Origin: Pseudomonas fontis
GTDB taxonomy: Bacteria; Pseudomonadota; Gammaproteobacteria; Pseudomonadales; Pseudomonadaceae
Assembly: GCF_028656955.1 (NCBI RefSeq)
Contig: NZ_JAMDGY010000029.1
Location: forward strand, 1-64,000
Length of the DNA stretch: 64,000 nt
Reading direction: 5' to 3'
Shown in pieces: positions 57,493 to 64,000 of the stretch. Under the pieces are notes generated by a model. It was not told where the DNA came from, ran no database searches, and saw nothing but the letters and a program-made list of their open reading frames with translations. How positions within the stretch are numbered: the stretch's first letter is position 1; each line of letters opens with the position of its first letter. The translations under genes and the position numbers were made by a program.

Positions 57493-57855
57493 GTGCACCA
57501 GGTCGCAGTGTTGGACAGCATCATCTTTGAGGCTCATGAACTAGCCAAAAATCTGAACGACCACCACATCGTGGTCATCAACTCCTGTATGCGTCTGCAG
57601 GCTCTCAAGCTAGAGGATCAGATAGTCCGAGCTCTGCAGGACTCGAAGGGGCGCGGCCCCGACATCATTTACAACGAATTCGAGGTCTTTCTTTCGCCGC
57701 ACGACAGAAGGTTCGTGCCAACCCTTTGGCATCCTGAACGGAATATGCTCAATCTAGCCAGTACACACCGGATCGTTCAGCGTGCCATGGAAGTCTGGGC
57801 TGCTCGAGGTTCTCCGAGTCGCTTCCTTTACACAAACCGCGCCCAGCATTCCTGA
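57493..57855 (+). CDS. Unknown protein (120 aa)
   Basis: A 120-residue soluble protein with GTG start and mixed alpha/beta look. No family recognised. It converges with the 333-residue gene on the other strand. Could be a tail gene of the SIR2 locus, but a 250-base gap makes that uncertain. Confidence 0.4.
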   Translation: MHQVAVLDSIIFEAHELAKNLNDHHIVVINSCMRLQALKLEDQIVRALQDSKGRGPDIIYNEFEVFLSPHDRRFVPTLWHPERNMLNLASTHRIVQRAMEVWAARGSPSRFLYTNRAQHS

Positions 57856-57868
57856 GAGACCATTCCTG

Positions 57869-58870
57869 CTATCTAGTGTTGATCCGCTTCACCACAGAAG
57901 CGAGTCTACGCTTCACGCCGATTTTAGGGTTCAGAGAAAGCGCTTCTTCGTAAACCTGCACTGCCTCGGCATACTGGCCCAGGTGCTCGTGCGCGAGCCC
58001 CTGTACTTTCAAGGCAGTGGCTCTCCAAGCAGGATATTGGTCTGCGCCAAGCGACCTGGCACGCTGGACAGCATCGAGGACTTCAACAGCGCGCTCGTTT
58101 GATAGATCGACCTCCCCTAGCACCTTCTCTGCTGAGAGGAGAATGCGCTCAAACCGAGACGAGGTGAGATTCGCATCCTCGAGTTGATCACCATCAAGGA
58201 ATTGGCCATCTATGCCGTAACGGAAGCTCCCGACCTCCTTGAAATGTGCAATCAGTTCTCCCGTTTTCTCGTCGACCTCATAGCTCTCGGGCCAACCGGC
58301 TTTTGGAGTGACGCAATACAGCTCTACCCGCTTGAGCAGGTCGAACAGGAAGACCTTGTTGCCATGCTCACTGGGACTGTTTGCTGTGGCGCAGAAAGCG
58401 TACTTCCCATTCCTAGAAATGCCGCTGGTGAAGATATTGGCCGTGAGCTCTTTCGTGATGATTACAGCTCCCGCGGGATCGAAGACACTGAATGTTCCAG
58501 AAAGGGAGCTGCCAAAATGCCAGTCCTCCAAGCAGAAAACACCGGAGTCGGAAACGTGACCGTTGTTCGGCCTGGCCATGGTTCCGTTGCAACTGACCGT
58601 ACCGCTGCTCAGATCCGCCAGAACGTAGGCTCCAAGGCCCGACTCCCGATGTCCTCCTCGGCCCGCCGCAGGATCTGAGTCGCGCCACCCAATCGCCCAC
58701 TGCTTTGACTTAGACAGCTGATACAAGCCGTAAAAGTCGAGCGACTCCACCGTCAAAAAAAGCTCATCACGCGAAACCTGGAGCGTTGGGCGACGCCCCT
58801 TTGGAGACCCGGAGTCGGCTTCAGCGTTGACGGCCTTGGGCCTTTTGAACAGCCAACTAAAAATGCTCAT
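57869..58870 (-). CDS. Beta-propeller-like protein with C-terminal TPR
   Basis: A 333-residue protein. Residues 45-210 show repeated short beta-strand units suggestive of a WD40-like propeller (YQLSKSKQWAIGWRDSD, SGISRNGKYAFCATANS). Residues 265-333 form a TPR-like helical repeat (WRATALKVQGLAHEHLGQYAEAVQVYEEALSLNP). GGAGCAGGG upstream of the ATG supports the start. Probably a protein-interaction scaffold; no partner is obvious. Confidence 0.6.
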   Translation of the reverse strand: MSIFSWLFKRPKAVNAEADSGSPKGRRPTLQVSRDELFLTVESLDFYGLYQLSKSKQWAIGWRDSDPAAGRGGHRESGLGAYVLADLSSGTVSCNGTMARPNNGHVSDSGVFCLEDWHFGSSLSGTFSVFDPAGAVIITKELTANIFTSGISRNGKYAFCATANSPSEHGNKVFLFDLLKRVELYCVTPKAGWPESYEVDEKTGELIAHFKEVGSFRYGIDGQFLDGDQLEDANLTSSRFERILLSAEKVLGEVDLSNERAVEVLDAVQRARSLGADQYPAWRATALKVQGLAHEHLGQYAEAVQVYEEALSLNPKIGVKRRLASVVKRINTR

Positions 58871-59062
58871 TCCCTGCTCCTTCGAAGCTTGAGCGTGCCG
58901 AGGTGAGCATTGCTACCCATCTCGAACACTGAGTGCGTGACTCAATTGACCCTGCCCCCGACTCTCAAAACATGCCCTGTAGCCCGCGGCGCTTGAAGTC
59001 GTGATCCAGCAGCGTAGCGGCTTTGCGGAAAAGCCGCAGGCTAAGAATCCAGCAAGCTCGAC

Positions 59063-59461
59063 CTAGTTCTTGAACGCGTAAACACTGAGTTTGAGCACAT
59101 ACCCCATGACATTGATCGGCTTGTAGGTTACCGCGGGAGAGGTAACCAGATGGTAGCGATCAGCCAGTTGGTTACGATAGCGCTGAAGCCGACGACGCTC
59201 TATAGCGGTTAGATCATCCCGAGCCAATGCCGCATCCGTGGCGGCCAGTTTTTGTTCATACTCACGTTGCCACGTAGCCCGAACGAAGTTCTGAATCCAC
59301 TCCATTCGAAGAAACAAGGTTGCAGCCACACCCAGCGTCAGAGCTGCAGTTAGATTCGTCAAATCGTCTTGCATCCATAGCGCTAACATCGCCAAGCATG
59401 GTATCGCGTAGGTCAACGCGATGTAGGTGATGCGGGTTGGAGGGTCGAATCTCATCAGCAT
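59063..59461 (-). CDS. Small membrane protein
   Basis: A 132-residue protein from the ATG at 59461 (AAGGAAATCC upstream). The in-frame extension to 59758 has no support. Two hydrophobic segments near residues 10-55 (YIALTYAIPCLAMLALW; LTAALTLGVAATLFL), then a coiled-coil-like charged helix (YEQKLAATDAALARDDLTAIERRRLQRYRNQLADRY) and a basic end. Function not recognised. Confidence 0.6.
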   Translation of the reverse strand: MLMRFDPPTRITYIALTYAIPCLAMLALWMQDDLTNLTAALTLGVAATLFLRMEWIQNFVRATWQREYEQKLAATDAALARDDLTAIERRRLQRYRNQLADRYHLVTSPAVTYKPINVMGYVLKLSVYAFKN

Positions 59462-59788
59462 TGGATTTCCTTGAGATAGAGCGCTGTGATGCGGCAATGG
59501 TCGCACGGAGCATGCCTGGCCATCTCGACTTTTATGGTTTCCATTTGTGAGCCCCGCAGAGCCACCAAAAGCTCTGGATTGTCTTTGCCAGTCCAGCCGG
59601 CGTAACCATTGGGGGGTGAGCCTCTCTGGCGCGGTTTTCAAGAGGAATGCGCCTTGAATACCTGATAGCCTATCGCCACTCTTCAGCTCGTAGCCAGCAG
59701 ACTGAGCGTTACCCATACGGCATTTGGGTGGCGCAGTCCTCGCAACGGTCACGCGCATGTCAACGATACAGAGAGGCTCGGAAGCTTG
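59462..59788. other. Intergenic region upstream of the second TIR-SLOG-TIR cassette
   Basis: About 325 bases between divergent genes. It must carry the promoter of the cassette but no clear box was recognised. Frames here are extensions of the flanking genes without start signals. Confidence 0.35.
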
Positions 59789-60928
59789 ATGGACGCTCGC
59801 TACTCCCTCGCCCTACTAGGCGACTTTCCCACCGTTATTGCCGATGAGATCGAGGCCGCTCTAGAGGAGCGAATTTCGGAACTCGGATTAGTGCTTCATG
59901 AAGACGTGACACTGTTTCGGGGAGATCCCAGGCGCTTCCGACCCAAGTTTGATCGCTGCTGCGCAGCCCTTTGCGCAAGCATCAATGCCACTGATGAGGC
60001 GACCATTGAGTATTTGATTGACCGCCGAGTACCACTGATTCCGGTTGCGCGGGATCCAGACACTTTTAAAGCCGAATTTCCTGGAAAACTTGGAGCATTG
60101 AATGGCGTTGCGATGACCCAGGGCCCAGCTATCCTTGCGAGCTGTCTCCTGGAGGCAAGCTCGCTGATCCCACGTCAGCGCCGGGTGTTCCTCAGCTATC
60201 GACGCAAAGAGTCCACAGAAGCTGCCCTGCAGCTGTATTCAGAACTGTGTGCGAGGCAGTACGACGTTTTCCTCGATACCCACGGGATTTTACCTGGAGA
60301 GCACTTCCAAGAGGTGCTATGGCAGCGCCTCTGCGACTCCGACGTACTCGTCTACCTCGATAGCTCAGGGTACTTCGAAGGCCGCTGGACAGAACTGGAG
60401 TTCGAAAGGGCTTCGTTGAGGAAACTCGCCATGCTTCGCGTTGGGTGGCCACGCGTTGAAGCAACCAACATCCATTTGATCAGCGGACAAGTTCAGTTGG
60501 AGGACTCTGATTTCGGGGCAGATCGGCTGATTCAGTCAGATGCTTTGACCGAGATTCTCGAGAAAATCGAGCTCTATCGAAGCAAAAGCGTATCGATCAG
60601 GTACCGGGATCTTGTCGGGAAGCTAACGTCTTCGGTAGAGGCCGCCGGCGGTAAAGTGCTGGGCGCTTCGTCCCGAAGAGGATTGGTGGTCTCAGTAAAA
60701 AATGAAGAAATCGTTGTTTACCCAGAGCTTCGCGTACCAACCAGCGAGTCATTCTATGAGGCATCGCTGGAGGAGCACTCGCCTCCAGTTGCCGTGATTT
60801 ATAACGAAGAAGGCATCGAAGAAAGAACCTGGAAAGCCCACATGCAATGGCTCGGAGACAGGCTTGATGGGCATGCGCGCTTAGTGAAGGCGAACGCCGC
60901 TGGTCATCGATTCCAAGATTGGTACTAG
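59789..60928 (+). CDS. Three-domain TIR protein, second copy (TIR1b)
   Basis: A 379-residue paralogue of 41757-42911. Same arrangement: N-terminal Rossmann-like domain (MDARYSLALLGDFPTVIADEIE), TIR domain around 130-250 with RRVFLSYRRKESTEAALQLYSEL, FLDTHGILPGEHFQEVLWQRL, CDSDVLVYLDSSGYFEGRWTELEFERA, and C-terminal domain with EERTWKAHMQWLGDRL. Clearly a duplication, since the same residues are kept at the TIR core. About 150 bases before the SLOG gene, a looser spacing than in the first cassette. Confidence 0.8.
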   Translation: MDARYSLALLGDFPTVIADEIEAALEERISELGLVLHEDVTLFRGDPRRFRPKFDRCCAALCASINATDEATIEYLIDRRVPLIPVARDPDTFKAEFPGKLGALNGVAMTQGPAILASCLLEASSLIPRQRRVFLSYRRKESTEAALQLYSELCARQYDVFLDTHGILPGEHFQEVLWQRLCDSDVLVYLDSSGYFEGRWTELEFERASLRKLAMLRVGWPRVEATNIHLISGQVQLEDSDFGADRLIQSDALTEILEKIELYRSKSVSIRYRDLVGKLTSSVEAAGGKVLGASSRRGLVVSVKNEEIVVYPELRVPTSESFYEASLEEHSPPVAVIYNEEGIEERTWKAHMQWLGDRLDGHARLVKANAAGHRFQDWY

Positions 60929-61080
60929 GAACCCCGTGCCTGTTCGACACGATCCTTCCAGAGATTGACCTGCAAGCGTCTCCGCCGGCAATCATGGTGA
61001 ATGATCACTCGACAGCTCGAGATCGGGCACACGCCTGAACCAGCGCATCCCTCCATCCAGCTAAATCTGAGGCCAACGAT

Positions 61081-61719
61081 ATGGGCAAAATCTTCCTTTC
61101 TGCCAGCGTTCCAAGCACCGACAACAGTTTCTATGAACAATGTGATCCGATGCTGATCCAGGCAGCGCTTCGGACATTCCTGTATACCGTAGTGGGTCGT
61201 AAACACCTCGTATTTGGTGGTCATCCCACAATCTCCCCTCTCATTCTCGCGGTCTGCGAGGATCTAGGAGTCGACAACAGAGCTGCCGTGACGATCTACC
61301 AGTCAAAATACTTCGCAGAGGTAGCTCCAAAGGTGAACCTCAGGTTTGAAAACTTGATTGAAGTAGATTCAACTGGCGACCGGCAGTCGAGCTTGGAACT
61401 CATGAGAAGAGCCATGTTCAGCCACCACAAGTTCGAGGCCGCGGTCTTCATCGGCGGGCAACAAGGTATCCTCGACGAGCACGTGCAGTTTAAATGGGAT
61501 CATCCCCAGGCAAATGTGATCGCGCTCCGCAGCCCTGGTGGCGCTTCCGCCACGATTGATCACTTGCTCACACCCGACAAAAAAGATTACGACGAGCTGC
61601 TCGACTACGTTGGCCTGTTCACCCATGGCCTAGGAATCGGGCTAAACAGCGAGCGCAATCTATCAGTGAAACCTTCGAAACCAAGGCACGATCCAGACAA
61701 TACTTTCGGTAAAGGATAA
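61081..61719 (+). CDS. SLOG-family protein, second copy
   Basis: A 212-residue paralogue of 42908-43504 with GKIFLSASVPS at the start, VFGGHPTISPLILAVCEDLG near 42-62, and AAVFIGGQQGILDEHVQF near 122-140. The glycine-rich nucleotide-binding pattern is kept, with an extra charged C-terminal tail. Eight bases before TIR2b. Inferred signal sensor of the cassette. Confidence 0.75.
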   Translation: MGKIFLSASVPSTDNSFYEQCDPMLIQAALRTFLYTVVGRKHLVFGGHPTISPLILAVCEDLGVDNRAAVTIYQSKYFAEVAPKVNLRFENLIEVDSTGDRQSSLELMRRAMFSHHKFEAAVFIGGQQGILDEHVQFKWDHPQANVIALRSPGGASATIDHLLTPDKKDYDELLDYVGLFTHGLGIGLNSERNLSVKPSKPRHDPDNTFGKG

Positions 61720-61726
61720 CCACCAA

Positions 61727-62500
61727 ATGGAATACGGCTTCAACATTGACATCAACCCCAATCACTTCCCGATTACCAGGGAGGTCAGAGACTTCAAGAG
61801 CACCCTTAAAACCTCCACAGTCAAGCTTAAAAATTACCTGTTGGAGGACAATGTCAGCATTGATGCCAAAACCGTTATCAAGCACCTATTCCCGGCCCAA
61901 CGATGCGACATCTTCATTTCCCATTCCTTCCAGGATCAAGACTTGGCGATCCAACTCGCGCTGGATCTGAAAAAGAAAGGGATAACAGCCTTCATCGACT
62001 CTACGGTTTGGGGTTCGGCATACGAACTCCTGAAGGCAATTGATGAAAAACATTGCAAAATCGAAGGTACCACTCGTTATCACTACGGCCTTCGCAATCG
62101 CTCGACCGCCCATGTGTACATGATCCTAGCCACAGCTCTGCAGCAGATGATTAGCGATTCCACCGCACTGTTCTTCTTGAACACCGACCACTCCCTGTCC
62201 ACACAGCACTCGATCGAAGACGAAGACAAAACAGGGTCTCCTTGGATTCATATGGAGCTGATGTTTAGCCATTTCATTTGGCAAGCCAAGCATGCCAAAG
62301 AGTTGGTGGTCGCCACCGAATCGCGTGCTCTCGACTCGGTGCCCGTATTCCATGAAGCGAAAACAGATCACCTCAAGGCGCTAACGGGTTTGAGGCTGCA
62401 ACGCTGGATTGGCGAGCAAGAAACACAATCCACTTCAATGGAAATCCTTGAGTCGCTTTCCAAGCTGCATGGCGGCAGCAGCTTGCGAAGCAGGGTTTGA
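61727..62500 (+). CDS. Second TIR protein, second copy (TIR2b)
   Basis: A 257-residue paralogue of 43516-44274: same helical N-terminus (MEYGFNIDINPNHFPITREV), CDIFISHSFQDQDLAIQLALDLKKKG, AFIDSTVWGSAYELLKAIDEKHC, RSTAHVYMILATALQQMI, ALFFLNTDHS, and SPWIHMELMFS with the conserved Glu. No membrane protein follows it, unlike in the first cluster. Confidence 0.78.
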   Translation: MEYGFNIDINPNHFPITREVRDFKSTLKTSTVKLKNYLLEDNVSIDAKTVIKHLFPAQRCDIFISHSFQDQDLAIQLALDLKKKGITAFIDSTVWGSAYELLKAIDEKHCKIEGTTRYHYGLRNRSTAHVYMILATALQQMISDSTALFFLNTDHSLSTQHSIEDEDKTGSPWIHMELMFSHFIWQAKHAKELVVATESRALDSVPVFHEAKTDHLKALTGLRLQRWIGEQETQSTSMEILESLSKLHGGSSLRSRV

Positions 62501-62762
62501 TCTCAGAGAGTAGCTGCCTGGAAGGCGTCTCGACTGAGTAAATGGATCCGACAAGACTTACTCAATGATACCGAGAGCACGCGTCCACAAAGGTTGCTTG
62601 AGGGCGGAGTGACATCACCTCCATCATGCGGATGGTGGAGTAACGCTGATGATGACGGTTACAGAGTCCGCATGCCAGGGCTGACCGTCAGTTGTCCAAA
62701 TCGACATGCCCTGATTCACTCGGGGCTCATGTCTCTTTCGAACGGAGATTTTCCGCTCCGGA

Positions 62763-63260
62763 CTAAATGTATTTCATGTTTACCGGGGCTTCTATCCATA
62801 GCCTAGCCTCCGCCGTCCACTCAGCCTCCATGAAGGCCTGGCTTGGCCAATAATTGATATAGCACTCATAATCCAGCTCCACTGCCTTCTGCCGCTCATC
62901 TTCGCCGAGAAGGCACCATGCTGTTAGCATTCTACTGGGCCAATCAGGTGCTGCGACGAAACACTCTGCTATCTGCTCTGGCCACCCGCCCGCAGATAGT
63001 TGACGCGACACGAATTCATCGGCTTTTGTCTTTAGAGACGGGTCAAAGCGAATAAAGGCGTCCGCAATCCGATAAATCAATCCGACACCCTGAAAAGCAG
63101 ATACTGGCTGGCTTTCCTGCTTACTAGGTATGCGTTTGAATTCGAACATCGGCCCATTGGGAGCAGGTACAATTTCAACAGAAAAATCAGCCACGACGTA
63201 TTCCTTCTTCTTATTATTATCCTCTATCAAATTACCAGTGATCTCCTTGTAGCACAACAC
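62763..63260 (-). CDS. Unknown protein (165 aa)
   Basis: A 165-residue soluble acidic protein with aromatic-rich C-terminus (YECYINYWPSQAFMEAEW). No family recognised. Convergent with the second TIR cassette. AT-richer than its surroundings, possibly acquired. Confidence 0.45.
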   Translation of the reverse strand: MLCYKEITGNLIEDNNKKKEYVVADFSVEIVPAPNGPMFEFKRIPSKQESQPVSAFQGVGLIYRIADAFIRFDPSLKTKADEFVSRQLSAGGWPEQIAECFVAAPDWPSRMLTAWCLLGEDERQKAVELDYECYINYWPSQAFMEAEWTAEARLWIEAPVNMKYI

Positions 63261-63436
63261 ACCACCAGCAACAGCCCATGACTGACTGCTCTATTGAATG
63301 CCAAGTCGCTGGCACTGGATCTACTAGGCTGGTGATATTTCACTAAAAAAACTCACCGATCTGCCGATATCCAAAATATCACCCTCCAAGATCGCTTAGA
63401 GCAAGGCTCTTCCACCCATCGAAATAGGAAAAACAG

Positions 63437-64000
63437 ATGCTGCAAAGGATCACCCACGTATTCGGACTGTCTCGTCGATTCCGTCCACCGACTCACTTCC
63501 AAGACATACCTGGAAGCTACGAACCCACCATTCATGACCTGCGCGCAGAAGCGATCGAATTCGAAAAAAATGTCAAAGACTACATCGCGTGCATGGCAGG
63601 TACAGCACCAGAAGACTCACTGGGAAAACTGGTTCGAAAGACCCTTGAAAACTATCCTCTGCATCCGGAATATCCTGAATTCTGGGATAAATTTGTCAAG
63701 GAGGCGATAGAGCTCAAAGGCTATCGCAATAGCGTTATCCACGCAGACGTAGAAGGCCTCCCTCCCCTTCCGGAACTCCATCGTCGCTTTAAGGAAGCGA
63801 ACAATATTCTCCGCCCTCTTACTGCCTGCTCAGCTAGCAGGGAGCGATTCACACAGTTCCGCTGGAAGTGGAATCGTCTAAATTTGAAGATTGATCAACA
63901 GGCATTCAAATTGTCCAAGCAGGATGCTGAAAACCTGCTGATCGAACTGCACCCCTCATCGCGAGGTAGGGTCTACTTCAAATCGGGCAAGAAGGTTCAC
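63437..64000 (+). CDS. Partial protein with HEPN-like motif, cut by window end
   Basis: An open frame of 188 codons from ATG 63437 with no stop before the window edge. Helix-rich and charged. GYRNSVIHADVEG near residues 96-108 has an Rx4H pattern (R, N, S, V, I, H) as in HEPN ribonucleases. It is followed by LHRRFKEANNILRPLTAC. Full length unknown. A defence-type role is a guess from the motif and context. Confidence 0.55.
   Translation, partial: MLQRITHVFGLSRRFRPPTHFQDIPGSYEPTIHDLRAEAIEFEKNVKDYIACMAGTAPEDSLGKLVRKTLENYPLHPEYPEFWDKFVKEAIELKGYRNSVIHADVEGLPPLPELHRRFKEANNILRPLTACSASRERFTQFRWKWNRLNLKIDQQAFKLSKQDAENLLIELHPSSRGRVYFKSGKKVH

Noticed and set aside
57228..57524. Minus-strand frame of 98 codons between the SIR2 locus and the 120-residue gene
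   Set aside because: Overlaps frames on the other strand, no start signal and unnatural composition.

Overview
The window looks like a Pseudomonas chromosome segment (P. putida/P. fluorescens type). The evidence is an MvaT/MvaU-family H-NS-like protein, a large set of zinc-starvation paralogues typical of pseudomonads, and moderate-to-high GC with AT-richer patches in the accessory parts. No tRNA, rRNA, CRISPR array, complete insertion sequence or plasmid backbone was seen. The window alternates between a mobile defence island and a zinc-uptake-regulator (Zur) metabolic island that itself carries defence inserts.

1-23.7 kb, mobile defence island. The left edge carries two genes matching the gamma-mobile-trio (GMT) mobilisation module: a large VPA1269-like integrase (GmtZ) and GmtX. 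Cargo follows: greB; a Gabija-like nuclease/helicase pair; a 5'-truncated amidohydrolase remnant; a HEPN-type protein; two paralogous metallophosphoesterases with two small genes between them; an Xre-type regulator; a caspase-like protease with a coupled partner; a four-gene run of TIR/SEFIR protein, two very small ORFs and an HslV/proteasome-like hydrolase; an AbiV-type protein; a second small HEPN protein; an orphan antitoxin-like fragment; an MvaT-like silencer; and a TIR protein.

23.9-52.8 kb, zinc-starvation island. It holds zinc-free or spare copies of zinc-dependent functions: rpmE2, rpmJ2, dksA2, pyrC2, hisI2, an iota-carbonic-anhydrase-like protein, hemB, an amidase, a Zur-like regulator, two COG0523 GTPases, folE2, cysS, yidD, queD and thrS. 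It also holds two TonB receptors (one frameshifted), a Zn/Mn-type ABC transporter and a FecCD-type ABC transporter. Six near-identical palindromes with core TTATAAC (one variant) sit at the promoters of these operons and define a probable Zur regulon.

TIR/SLOG systems. A five-gene cluster (ThsB-like TIR, long TIR, SLOG, second TIR, small membrane protein) sits inside the zinc island at 41.2-44.7 kb. A second copy of its TIR-SLOG-TIR core lies at 59.8-62.5 kb. Between them, at 53.2-57.2 kb, a SIR2 protein is divergent from a homologue of the second TIR and is followed by a small membrane protein. The duplicated TIR-SLOG-TIR cassette, and its shared TIR family with the SIR2 locus, is the strongest candidate for an undescribed Thoeris-like NAD/nucleotide-signalling system. 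The SEFIR plus HslV-like operon is the second candidate. The right edge holds miscellaneous unknown genes and a truncated ORF with a HEPN-like motif.
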